From Mesostigma viride (lineage: Eukaryota; Streptophyta; Mesostigmatophyceae; Mesostigmatales; Mesostigmataceae): 64,000 nt of DNA. Within the stretch, counting starts at the first letter, position 1; each line of letters starts with the position of its first letter. Position numbers and translations under genes: made by a program. The stretch spans positions 1,213,482 through 1,277,481 of the forward strand of contig RPFO01000389.1 in NCBI GenBank assembly GCA_009746045.1. The letters are read 5' to 3'. Below the pieces are notes generated by a model that saw only the letters and a list, made by a program, of their open reading frames with translations, made no database searches and had not been told where the DNA came from. Shown here piece by piece: positions 20,311 to 29,481 of this stretch.

Positions 20311-21204
20311 TTATGCAATAGTGTTTGCCGCCTGTGTGGCAGCACGGGTGGCTGGCCTAGCCTGGCGGTTGCTGCCCTCACCGCTCTCACGGAATGGCTG
20401 CCTCTCAACAAACCAATAGTTCTCGTGCACAGGCATGTCCTTGAAATGCCTTAGGGCAGATTGCACGAGCGTAGGTGGGATGGTGGGCACGTATGCAGTG
20501 GGTTTGTTAACCTCCAGAGCACGTGCAGCAGTCAGGCGCCGAAGGAATGCACCCATGGCAATTGGGTTTTCCCTGCCACCCACCTTGTTGGCCACAAGGT
20601 CAGCCATGTCATGATCCCTTGCCATGAGCACAATGCCCACGTTGTTGAGGACACACCAACTAAAACGAAGCAAAAGCTTCGTAACCCCTTGCCCTGACTG
20701 CGTCCAAATCAGCTTCATTGGCGGCATGACTGCAGCAAGGCTGCCAGCCGACAGCAGTTTATTCCCACCCCAGCACGGCCCCTCCCTCACATCCGGGTGC
20801 AAAATCTGCTTGATATCGCTTGTCTCTAGAATAAGCCGCACAGCCCTGATGCGAGCAAACGGCTCGCCATCATACTGTCGCTCACTGATGCTGACGCGCT
20901 TTCCGTAAGATGAAAACATGACTGAAAAGAGAGACTCGGGGAAAGGGGATACGGTGAAATACTTGTCTGCAACCGGTCGGGGTTTCAATAGCGAATAAAT
21001 TCGCCCCTGAATGTGCACATACCACTCCGTCACGTCGACAACGGTCTTGCATCGCATGTCCGTGTCGCAGACGCGGCAGCAAAAATTGCTGGCGGCATTG
21101 ACGTGCTCGCCGCAGTTAATGCATGTGCGGAGGTCCGTTTTAGCCCCTGACGCCATGGCGTCTTTGCTGCCAAGAACGCCTGCAAAAGACACGATATTGG
21201 GCAC
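20311..21204 (-). CDS. Accessory protein of the DNA transposon with two CxxC pairs
   Basis: 297 residues, not recognised. Near the N-terminus C-I-N-C-G-E-H and C-C-R-V-C form a zinc-ribbon-like arrangement (CxxC ... CxxC). The middle is mixed alpha/beta with no motif I can name, and the C-terminus is Ala/Thr/Arg-rich and encoded by short repeats. It lies upstream of the transposase on the same strand and within the same inverted termini. Such elements often carry a DNA-binding second protein; that role is inference. Confidence 0.5.
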   Translation of the reverse strand: MPNIVSFAGVLGSKDAMASGAKTDLRTCINCGEHVNAASNFCCRVCDTDMRCKTVVDVTEWYVHIQGRIYSLLKPRPVADKYFTVSPFPESLFSVMFSSYGKRVSISERQYDGEPFARIRAVRLILETSDIKQILHPDVREGPCWGGNKLLSAGSLAAVMPPMKLIWTQSGQGVTKLLLRFSWCVLNNVGIVLMARDHDMADLVANKVGGRENPIAMGAFLRRLTAARALEVNKPTAYVPTIPPTLVQSALRHFKDMPVHENYWFVERQPFRESGEGSNRQARPATRAATQAANTIA

Positions 21205-21722
21205 GAAAGCAATTAAAAACGAATTACGGGTCTGTGACGCCTGGCCCAGCCTTGAAATTGGTTAAAAAATCGCGACAGCTCGGTTAAAGAAAACTGAAGC
21301 GGTAATGAAAAAAGTGCTTCGGTCAAGGCCTTTAAAACTAAAAAATGCGTCGATTAGTGTGAAAAACCAGATGTTAGGGCGACTTTCATCGGGAAAATTT
21401 TTTGCTGCAAGTAGGTGGGGTCGAGAAAAAATTGGCGACGAAACAGGCACCCACCTGTGAATGACGCCAAAATGCCAAAGAATCCCGCAGAATTGGTGGC
21501 GAAAAAAAATAATGGCAGCTAAGACAACATCGTAGGAGCATACACTAAAATTTCCAGTCTCGATACTGCATTTTTATTCGCTCACGATGGCCTGCCAGGC
21601 CGCCATGCCTGTCGGTGGAAATTCGGTCTCGGTCGTGCACGCACACACCAAAAATCGCATTTCGCGCCACCTTTCGGGTCCTTCTTACGAGGCTGCATTT
21701 TGGCGGGGCTCGGACCGTTGTG

Positions 21723-22778
21723 CATCTGTGCATCAAATTCTTTCATATACTCCCTAAACGATTTAGTACCTTGCTGCAAAGTACCAAAGGATAATCTATC
21801 CTGCCAATCTGCATCAGGAGGAACTAAATGGTTCTCTAAACGCTTAAACAATTCTGCTACTGAGTTAGGGTAGGCATGAGAGGCCAAGGATTCACACTGA
21901 ATGAGGTTAGCAAGCTCAGGGGTAATACAGGTAGTAAGATAGTGAGGGACTAATACAGCATCAGAGAGACGCCATCTATTATGATTTTGCCACGACTCTG
22001 TGTTCTGGGTAAGCAGCATAATAAAAGTGAAAAACTGTTGAGGGGTAGACTTGACATCCAACTTGGGAAGGTTAGCACTTAGCAAAGAGGGGAAGAGCAG
22101 GGGGCTTAGGAGGATGGGAAGGATCAGATCTACCCATAGGACCACTGTCTTCTACTGTCACCACATAAGAGGGATAGAAAGAAGGAAGAGGAAAGGTTTT
22201 GGATAGGGGTCTAGAAGGGGCCACCGTTTCAGGCTGGTGCCCATAGGAGAAGGGAACAGTATATGGTTCACGAAGGGAGGAGTAGGCAAAATGATCATAA
22301 TTTCTGTCATCTAAAGGCATGGTGCTGAAATCACTATTAACTTCTAGCTCTGCTACGCGGGAAGGAACCTGGGCAGCCTCGTAGGCCGTGTCAGGGTAGG
22401 ACCAAGAAGCAGGAGGGCAAAGGGAACTGCGCTAGGGCGACCAGAAGGGCCTACAGGGGCAGGGTTACGACCCATGTTATAAGCAGGGATAGAAGGAACA
22501 GGATGAGGTTGAGGCCTAGCAGCATTATCAGGAAGTGAGGACCTGATTGAGGGGTGAGCCAAGGTTGCAGGAGGGGAAGGGGCCTGGTTCATACTGAAAG
22601 AAGGGTCATCACTAAATCTGACACGCATACGTTGCTCAAAGGTAGGAGGGGTGACAGAGGAACGACGACGATTATTATTATTATTATTATTATTATTATT
22701 GTTGTTGTTGTTGGCATTATTAGAATTATTAGTGGTAGGTATAGGTGACATCTCTCCACCCACTAGATCCATGTTCAA
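21723..22778 (-). pseudogene. Gypsy-A gag, N-terminal and middle part
   Basis: The minus-strand start at 22778 gives MNMDLVGGEMSPIPTTNNSN followed by an Asn homopolymer from an ATT/AAT repeat at 22670-22710. Gag body: STMPLDDRNYDHFAYSSLRE, then FAKC-stop near 22072. The frame continues shifted as NLPKLDVKSTPQQFFTFIMLL ... SLASHAYPNSVAELFKRLEN ... EYMKEFDAQM, broken by the DNA transposon at 21722. The 7-base difference that causes the stop is shared with Gypsy-B and absent from Gypsy-D. A single-base loss near 22430 also shifts the frame. Confidence 0.8.
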
Positions 22779-24117
22779 TTATGAGGAAAAACAATGAAAA
22801 TTGCCAATGAAAAGGATAGGAACCTAAATTAAAGCAAGGAAGGCAAAGGGAAAAACCTTGAATGTCCTAAGCAAAGAAAACAAGTAAAATCAATCCTTTT
22901 TAACCACAGTAATGGATAGGGAGCCAAACTCTAAGATGAGAGGAGTATCTACACTAGAGGAGGATGACACCGTAGGACGAGGGGGAGATGGAGGTGGTGT
23001 AACAAAACAAGGCTATCTACCGAAGGGCGAGCAAGAGGAGCAGGAAAAGAACGTCTTGGGGGTACAGCACCAGAGGTAGGGGCTGCAGGAAGGGTAGAAG
23101 TATAGTGACAGGGGGAGGACGTATTGGCTTACTGGCCCGTTGCTGGGCAGCCCTAACCTTAGGGGTATCAGTAGGGTTACCTTGTACATTGAAGGCAGGG
23201 GTAGGGGAAGACCGATCAGGTTTCATAGGCAATAGTAGGCACTGATATGGGAGTCGTTGAAAGATGGCGCCCAAATGGTCGTCGATGACCAACGCCGTAG
23301 CCGAGGAACTCCTGCTGTGGGGTACAACACCAACCACAAGGGTCTAAACGTAGGCATATACATCCAAGCGTAAAAGAGAGTGGAAGGCGATGAACAACGT
23401 TCTAGCATCGGCGACTAGCCGAATCTATTCCTAGGCACTTTCCTATTCTAGCCGAATCTATTCCTAATGAACGAATAGGAGGCACTTGAGGTGGAGGAGG
23501 TCCTACCTCTCCTCCCCCCCCCCACAAAGCATCTAAGATGCTCGCCTAGAGCTAACGAGCATATAAGAAAACACAGCAGCATGCAAGGAAAAGAGGTGTA
23601 GTCTAAAGGGACGCTAATCGTCCCACTATCTAGCCCTATTGAACCGTCAATCCTAGCTAACGTAATCAAACAACATTCCAAGGAAACGCTTGTATACACA
23701 GGAAGGAAAGGAGCTAGCTTACGGTTCTGCACGAGAAATCATCTAAAGAAACGCAGCAGCATGCTCGGAAAAGAGGTAGGGTCTAACGAGACGCTAATCG
23801 TCTCCCTAACCAGCACAATTGAACCGTCTAACCCACTATATCTAACGTCACACAGCACCCAGCAAGGAAATGCACACACATAAGGAAAAGGAAAAGGAAG
23901 CTAGCTACGTGAGGAGTTCATCCGCTGCAAGCAGGTCTAAGTTCTAGGCAGGGCGTGTCCCGAATCGGGCAGCACTACCCCCCTAGCTTGCAGGCGACCC
24001 GCCCATTACCTGTCAAGAGGTTGTCTTCTTCTGTGCCCTGGCCGCGGAAGGCCTCTGGCGTATAGCTATAGGGTTGCAAGGGAACTTCGTCGCGTCTACC
24101 TAAACCTCCGCTACCAT
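22779..24117 (-). other. Gypsy-A 5' leader and ORF1 remnant
   Basis: The region 22896-22990 still encodes the LEFGSLSITVVKKD end of ORF1. Upstream of it the N-terminal viroplasmin-like part seen in Gypsy-B, C and D is not recognisable. Positions ~23570-23735 and ~23735-23905 are two diverged copies of one ~165-bp leader segment (AACGCAGCAGCATGC ... GACGCTAATCGTC). Primer-binding candidate: TGGTAGCGGAGG directly beside the LTR. Confidence 0.6.
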
Positions 24118-24693
24118 TGTTACGCCCTGGCTCTACTCTAACCCAAACACCTCGCCTAACCTTACCTAAACTAGTGAGGATGCACATACCTAGGAGTGAG
24201 GAGCTATATTGGCTATAAGACCTAGGACGCGACGACTCTGCTTCTCAATGCATTCCTTTATAATACGCCATATACCGAATAAAACCAGGGTACTACGAAG
24301 GAAACAATACTACACTGCCATGACCCTAGCTAATATGTGCTAATTCATCATTAACACACGCCGGGTGCCATTCACGAAGGACAACTGCTGCATAAATGAT
24401 CGCCGACAGGCGTGTATGCTCGGGCCGACATCGACCCTCGCCTACAGGACCAACGCACGTCCACAAGGTTCACACGCAGGATAAAAGGACCACTACTAAA
24501 GAACGCAGCGCGGCGCGACTGCACCGAACCACCATACTGTACAATTGCCACGTCACAAGGCTCGGTACCGACCGGCCAAAAGGTCCTAACTACACGTAAG
24601 CCTAGGAAAGTCAGCGAACTGCTCCGGAATGGCTGAGGCAACAAAGGACCTAATTTACGTCCGTAACAACAACAAAAGTTACGCGACGTAACA
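24118..24693 (-). repeat. Gypsy-A 5' LTR, 576 bp
   Basis: Bounded by TGTTACG and CGTAACA. On the minus strand it begins with the palindrome TGTTACGTCGCGTAAC shared by all LTRs of this family in the window. Confidence 0.9.
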
Positions 24694-24783
24694 GGGGAAA
24701 GCGGCCAGGGAGCAAGAGACGGCACGAGGACTCGGTGGAGGAGGCGCGTAAGGTGCGGGCGACAATGATGGCCATCTGACGCA

Positions 24784-25926
24784 ATGACGATGGCAAACGG
24801 GCAACCAGCCGTGGAGAAGCGTAAGAGGGATACCTCCGCTGACGGCAATGGTAAGAGGCTTCATGTGGATGTGCCCTCCCCTGCGCCTGCTGGCCCTAGT
24901 GGTGCTGTTGTTGTGACACCCGCTGTGGGGGAGCCAGCGAAGGCGGTGCCAGGGTCGAGGCCTCACATGAGTGCAGTCACTGTCATGAATGGACAAAAGC
25001 CTCTTGACCCACCACTAGCACAGGAAGCTTTAGGCAAGTGGCTAGAGGACATGGAGTTGGTTGTGCTCTCCGTGGACCCCACTGTCAACCTAGTGCAGGT
25101 GTTTCACTCATCCACATGCAACAGGGACTCCTCAGAGCGTGTCAGGGAGAAGGCTAGGACTGCTGTCAAGGATAGGTTAACCTGGGCACAGTTCCTGGAT
25201 GGGTTGAGGGAAGAGTTCTCTGACAAGGTTCTCAACCTCACCAACTACTATAAACACCAGTATGACACCTTTGAGATAGTGGGTCCTGTGGCAGAGGAAT
25301 GGGCTAGGCTCAACCGTATCAGGGACAAGGGGGCCAAGTATGGCTTCCTGGTCACAGATAGGGCCTTAGCAGACTATTTCCTGGACCGTATGGGTTTGAG
25401 TGTGGATGGGAGGAACAGTGCCCGCATGTTTCTTAACCAGACTGATGGCTCCTTGCGTGCTCTGGAGCTTGTAATCCTCAGCATAAGGAAGCCAGATCCT
25501 GCCTGCAAGGCTATCCAGTCCCATGGCAGCAATGCCACCTCCGCTGTGCAGGGCCAAGGTGATGTCCCCGGGTACCCAGCCCGTGATGGGGCAAGGCCCA
25601 ACAAGCGTAAGCGCTTCAGGCGCCAGAGGCAGGGGGCTCAGGGTGGCAAGGGTGCAGGTTCCCAAGGAGGGGTTGGGAGCCAGCAAGCTGGTGGTCAGCA
25701 GGGTAAGGGTGGCCAAGGGCAAGGCAAGGGCCAAGCTCAAGGCAACCAGGGCAAGCAGGGTGGGCAGTCTCAGGGAGGCCAGGGGAAGCCTGGCAAGGGT
25801 GGGGCTGGGTCTGGGAAGAAGGGTGGAGCATGCTTTGTGTGTGGCAAGGAAGGTCACTGGCGTCGTGAGTGTCCTGACAGGAAGGCCAAGCCTGCTGGGG
25901 CAGGGGGCCAGTCTGGGCAGCAGTGA
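24784..25926 (+). CDS. Copia-like gag with CCHC zinc knuckle
   Basis: 380 residues from the ATG at 24784 (a second ATG lies two codons later). Residues ~75-240 are the capsid-like helical body (LGKWLEDMELVVLSVDPTVN ... LADYFLDRMGL). Residues ~270-345 are a Gly/Gln/Lys-rich low-complexity stretch of GKG and GGQ units, and near 350 a knuckle C-F-V-C-G-K-E-G-H-W-R-R-E-C. The stop is followed by integrase in another frame, so gag and pol are separated here by a frame change. Confidence 0.85.
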   Translation: MTMANGQPAVEKRKRDTSADGNGKRLHVDVPSPAPAGPSGAVVVTPAVGEPAKAVPGSRPHMSAVTVMNGQKPLDPPLAQEALGKWLEDMELVVLSVDPTVNLVQVFHSSTCNRDSSERVREKARTAVKDRLTWAQFLDGLREEFSDKVLNLTNYYKHQYDTFEIVGPVAEEWARLNRIRDKGAKYGFLVTDRALADYFLDRMGLSVDGRNSARMFLNQTDGSLRALELVILSIRKPDPACKAIQSHGSNATSAVQGQGDVPGYPARDGARPNKRKRFRRQRQGAQGGKGAGSQGGVGSQQAGGQQGKGGQGQGKGQAQGNQGKQGGQSQGGQGKPGKGGAGSGKKGGACFVCGKEGHWRRECPDRKAKPAGAGGQSGQQ

Positions 25927-25972
25927 CTAGCTACCATCCCCTGTAAATAGTCAATCACCCCTTGGGGAAGGT

Positions 25973-26983
25973 GTGCTGGATGTACATAAGGATGGGGGTG
26001 TGCCCCTTGTGCAGCACCAAGGGTGTAAAGATGTTGTTCTTCCACTGGATTGCAATAACAATGCTGCAGCTGAATTCCCTATGCCTCATGCAGGTGGTGG
26101 GTCTCCAGCAGGTGCTGGCCTGGAGGGCCAAGGGACCTTGCTGGAAGGGCCTGGAGCGGTCCAGGGTGCAGGGCCTGGCTTGGGGAGTCAGGATGGCCTG
26201 CAGGGAAGCCCTGGAACCTCAGGAGTGGATCATGTGTCCCCACACACGGTTCAGACGTCTCGCCAGGTCAGTACTGAGAGAGTGCTGAGCTATGCTGAGG
26301 CTGGCCATAGGTTGCATCACATGTTTGGGCATTCTGGGCAGGCAGCAATGTTTGCTTGGAAGCTAGGTAGGGAGCCTTTGTGGGAGGCTTGCCAGGCTGC
26401 TGCTGAGAACTGTGGTTGCCAGGAGAATGCTGTTCACCCACCTCAGTCCCATGCTAGGGAGCCTGCTAGGGAGCGTGGCGACATCCAGATGGATATCCAG
26501 CATATCAGGGGCTTGTATATATTGGTGGGGGTGGACAGGTTCAGCAGATACAGGCTGATAGACGTTCTGCCTGGTATGCAGGAGCACCACTTGTTGTTGG
26601 GTATGAAGGCCCTGATCCCAGGCTTTGGGGTGTGCAAGAGTGTGCAGGCAGACTTGCAGTTTGACTGTTTGCTCAAGCATCAGGACCAGCTGCCTTGTAA
26701 GCTGGTAGTAGTCCCCAGGGAGAGTCATGGGCAGCAAGGGGCTGTAGAGAGATCCATACGTGAAGTGAAGACAGTGGTGCTAGCAGCAGAGTCAGTGCCA
26801 CTTGTGGCATCTGCCTTAGAGAGGGCAGCCTGGTGTAAGGGGATAGAAGAGCAGCTGAACCACAGGGTTAACTATTACTTTGATGGTGTGGCTGTCTCTC
26901 CCCTGGCCCTGCAGTATAGCTTGTTACCTGAGAACGTGGTGCAGGCCAGTCTTAGGAAGGCAGATAGGTTTTTGCCCAGCTGA
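25973..26983 (+). CDS. Copia-like integrase
   Basis: An N-terminal Gly/Pro-rich linker is followed by an HHCC-type zinc finger (HRLHHMFGH ... CQAAAENCGC). In the core, the first Asp is in GDIQMDIQ, with VGVDRFSRYRLIDVLPG after it. The second Asp is in VQADLQFDC, and the Glu in RESHGQQGAVERSIREVK. These correspond to the D,D,E catalytic triad. The first in-frame codon is not an ATG, so translation probably comes from a fusion with the gag or upstream frame. The frame stops 24 bases before the next long frame and appears to continue into it by a shift near 26980 (RFLP then AQLRRKDKNW). Confidence 0.8.
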   Translation: MLDVHKDGGVPLVQHQGCKDVVLPLDCNNNAAAEFPMPHAGGGSPAGAGLEGQGTLLEGPGAVQGAGPGLGSQDGLQGSPGTSGVDHVSPHTVQTSRQVSTERVLSYAEAGHRLHHMFGHSGQAAMFAWKLGREPLWEACQAAAENCGCQENAVHPPQSHAREPARERGDIQMDIQHIRGLYILVGVDRFSRYRLIDVLPGMQEHHLLLGMKALIPGFGVCKSVQADLQFDCLLKHQDQLPCKLVVVPRESHGQQGAVERSIREVKTVVLAAESVPLVASALERAAWCKGIEEQLNHRVNYYFDGVAVSPLALQYSLLPENVVQASLRKADRFLPS

Positions 26984-27006
26984 GACGTAAGGACAAGAAC
27001 TGGAAT

Positions 27007-29481
27007 GTGCTGAGGCCTCAGGTGGGGCTGAAGGTCAGGATGTGGAAGGAACCATCTATTCCAGGCAAGCGGGGGAAGTGGCAGGATGGGGTTGTCACTC
27101 GTGTGGAAGAAGCTAACAGATCTTGCCTGGTGGCTTTGGAAAAGGATCCAAGGCACGTGTACAGGTTGTCCTGGGCTCATGTCAAGGAAAGAAGGCCACA
27201 TGCAATCTGGCCTGCAGACGGGCCAGGCCCTCCCAGCTGGGTTGAGGAGCCAGGCCAGAGCCAGGCAGCAGCAGCTAACAATCCTCTGGTGGTGGATGAT
27301 GGTCTGTCCCTGCTGGAAGATGACGAGCAGGAGGAGGCTGCTGAAGCAACTGTCACAAGGCCAGAGGGGACGGGGCAGCCACCTAAGGCCCGGGGGCCTC
27401 TCATGGCGGACGTCATCCGAGCACTCATGCGCAGCAAACATGATCCCAAGGTATCCAAGCTCACGGGGTGGGGGTCGTGCTGGGCAGCTACAATGGAGGT
27501 AGATACCAACTCACAGGTGTCTGTCATCAGGGAAGAGGATGCTGTAGGCTTACAGATGTCCCATCCCAGTTGCCTTGCTGTGTCTGATTTCTCAGGAAAG
27601 GTGTCCATGAAGATCCTTGGGGAAGTGAGTGTGCCTATCTTAGGGGTGCCCACCACGTTCTGTGTGGTAGAGGGCTATCAGGGGCCTGCCATTCTGGGTC
27701 AGAACTTCTTGTGCATGCCAGGGGTTACTTTGACCTCTGATGAGTTGGCACTAGAAGGCAGGGGCAGCCTCCCCCTTGAAAGATATCACTATTCCCAGGG
27801 TCTTGCAGTGGCGGTGAAGGCTGCTGAGGGTCCTCAAGGTCAGGAGCCCATAGCTGAGGACCTGTTGATAATCCCAACCACCTTTGATCCAAGGCAGTTA
27901 GGGGTAAACAGGTACCAGATAGCTGCTCACAGTCCTATTCCCTGGCGCCAGCTAGTCGAGATGATGCAAAGCCCCAAGATGGCTAAGGCATGGACTCTTG
28001 GCTTTGTTGCTTCTGGGCATGAGTGGATAGTTTCCAACTGTGCAGAACCTGTGGATGAGCTGCCAGAAGTTCACCAGCTGCTCAGATTGATGTTTGTCCT
28101 CAAGCTCAAGGAGGTAGATGGTGTCCAGGTGCCACATGTCAGACCAGTTGTAACCGAGTATCATGGCACTGGCCAGTTGTTAGATGAGGAGCTCTATACT
28201 CCAGGGATGCTGCATGACACGTGGAGGATTCTGCTGTGTATATTTCTGTCTTTTCTGGTTAAGGGTGTGCCCTATAGCTCTGTGCTGATTGATTTCAAGA
28301 GGGCTTTTCTCAAGGGTGACCAAGATCAGGCTAGGCAGACTTGGAGAGATATCCCTCCTTTCTTTGTGACTGTACCTGCTGTATGGAGAGCAGAGATAAA
28401 GGCCAGGTACCTGAGAATTCTGAAAGGGTTGGAAGGTCTCAGGTCCAGTCCCATTATCTGGAGAAAGAGCCTAGAGAAATTCTTGAAGAATACTTGTGGG
28501 TTTTCTGTGTCTCCAGTGGATCCCTGTTTGTTCCAAGGGTCCCACAATGGCCTTCCTGTCTTTGCCTCACTGCATGGTGATGACCTGCATCTCATAGGTC
28601 CACCAGACTGGGTTGAGGCTGTCTTGGCTAAGATCCAGAAGCGGTTTGAGCTGGGTAAGATACAGCACATGGTGGAGAATGAGCCTATGGTCTTCTGTGG
28701 CATGCAGGCTACGTTGTTCCAAGCCAAGGGCTCGTGGTTCATCAGGATGGAGGGTGGTAAGGACTACCCACAGCAGATTGTAGATGCATTGCAGGAGCCC
28801 ATCACGCAGGCTAGGTGTGCTACCATCAGGGGCATGCTGGCATGGCTTGCAAGTATATGTGCCCCTGACTTGCTGGTTCTGAGTCGACTTACTGATTCCC
28901 AGCTGGTTGAGGTGGGTGCTGAGAGTGTGGTGCAGGCTGTCATGATGTCTCCCCCTCTCATACTGGGTCCTGTGGATTTGTACAAGCCCCTTGACATGGT
29001 TCTCTATGTGGACAGTTCTATGGATAATAGGAAGGTCACAGAGGTCAGGGGCAGGGCAGCAGCATTAGTTACCCTGGAGCAAGATCACACCTCACTTGTT
29101 ACCTGGTACAGTCGGTTGCAGAACAGGGTTACACCCAGCAGTGATATTGCTGAGTGCAGGGCAATCTGTGAAGGGCTGCATACTGCTCTTTACTTGAGGG
29201 AGCTCTTCTACCAGCTATGTCAAGTGGCTTCCTGTAGGTTGCAGCTGCACACACTGGTGAGGACTGATAGCATGGGCATGGTGCAATTTGTGCACAGGCA
29301 GCTGGCCAGGAGCAGGGACCTTGACTACTTGTTGCTCAAGGAGATGTCCTACCTAGCTCACATTGAACATGTGCCTGGTGTGGACAACCCTGCAGATGCC
29401 CTCACCAAGCTGGAGGAGAAGGCGGAGAGGCAGTACCCCCTGCTCCGTGGGCTCATGGACCCCTTACACGGGCGGCCATAG
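27007..29481 (+). CDS. Copia-like protease-like segment, RT and RNase H
   Basis: 824 residues. 1-60 finish the integrase C-terminus (WQDGVVTRVEEANRSCLVAL). At ~165 a retropepsin-like stretch, MEVDTNSQVSVI ... AILGQNFL, has Asn where D-T-G is usual. RT from ~380: VLIDFKRAFLKGD, LKGLEGLRSSPIIWRKSLEK, SPVDPCLF and the catalytic SLHGDDLHLIG. RNase H: VLYVDSSMD, ECRAICEGLHTA, RTDSMGM and EHVPGVDNPADALTK. Classic Copia order is protease-integrase-RT, so a protease-like segment after integrase is unusual. It may be degenerate, or not a protease. Confidence 0.82.
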   Translation: MLRPQVGLKVRMWKEPSIPGKRGKWQDGVVTRVEEANRSCLVALEKDPRHVYRLSWAHVKERRPHAIWPADGPGPPSWVEEPGQSQAAAANNPLVVDDGLSLLEDDEQEEAAEATVTRPEGTGQPPKARGPLMADVIRALMRSKHDPKVSKLTGWGSCWAATMEVDTNSQVSVIREEDAVGLQMSHPSCLAVSDFSGKVSMKILGEVSVPILGVPTTFCVVEGYQGPAILGQNFLCMPGVTLTSDELALEGRGSLPLERYHYSQGLAVAVKAAEGPQGQEPIAEDLLIIPTTFDPRQLGVNRYQIAAHSPIPWRQLVEMMQSPKMAKAWTLGFVASGHEWIVSNCAEPVDELPEVHQLLRLMFVLKLKEVDGVQVPHVRPVVTEYHGTGQLLDEELYTPGMLHDTWRILLCIFLSFLVKGVPYSSVLIDFKRAFLKGDQDQARQTWRDIPPFFVTVPAVWRAEIKARYLRILKGLEGLRSSPIIWRKSLEKFLKNTCGFSVSPVDPCLFQGSHNGLPVFASLHGDDLHLIGPPDWVEAVLAKIQKRFELGKIQHMVENEPMVFCGMQATLFQAKGSWFIRMEGGKDYPQQIVDALQEPITQARCATIRGMLAWLASICAPDLLVLSRLTDSQLVEVGAESVVQAVMMSPPLILGPVDLYKPLDMVLYVDSSMDNRKVTEVRGRAAALVTLEQDHTSLVTWYSRLQNRVTPSSDIAECRAICEGLHTALYLRELFYQLCQVASCRLQLHTLVRTDSMGMVQFVHRQLARSRDLDYLLLKEMSYLAHIEHVPGVDNPADALTKLEEKAERQYPLLRGLMDPLHGRP

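Larger units (their letters stand above)
16465..21722 (-). mobile_element. DNA transposon, 5258 bp, termini CACAACGGTC, inserted in Gypsy-A gag
   Basis: The left end CACAACGGTC is matched by GACCGTTGTG at the right end. The inverted similarity continues imperfectly to about 32 bases (GCCAAAA, CAGCC shared). Flanking CA dinucleotides (16463-16464, 21723-21724) fit a 2-bp target duplication in the gag sequence CGTACCATCTG seen in Gypsy-D. Three minus-strand frames lie inside, plus a ~174-bp tandem repeat near the left end. CAC termini recall CACTA/CMC elements, but superfamily assignment needs the transposase alignment. KDZ-type or Transib-like relationships are alternatives. Confidence 0.82.
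7873..24693 (-). mobile_element. Gypsy-A, chromodomain Ty3/Gypsy retrotransposon, 3'-truncated, with three nested insertions
   Basis: Read on the minus strand: 5' LTR (24693-24118), leader, gag, protease-RT, integrase, chromodomain and third ORF, ending abruptly at 7873 with no 3' LTR. Alignment to Gypsy-D shows three clean insertions (10387-12390, 14310-16428, 16465-21722). It also shows an internal deletion of about 1.5 kb at ~10204 that fuses RT to integrase and removes RNase H and the integrase zinc finger. The element is therefore dead. The base after the LTR side is GGGGA, but no matching duplication is found because the other end is lost. Confidence 0.9.
24694..29481 (+). mobile_element. 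Copia-like retrotransposon body, LTRs not found
   Basis: Three consecutive frames give gag (CCHC), integrase, and a polyprotein with a protease-like segment, RT and RNase H. Only 90 bases separate the Gypsy-A LTR from the gag start, and no terminal repeat flanking the body was found at 24.7 kb or 29.5-31.1 kb. The 5' LTR is therefore probably lost. AATAAA signals occur at about 29798 and 29871. Confidence 0.82.
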
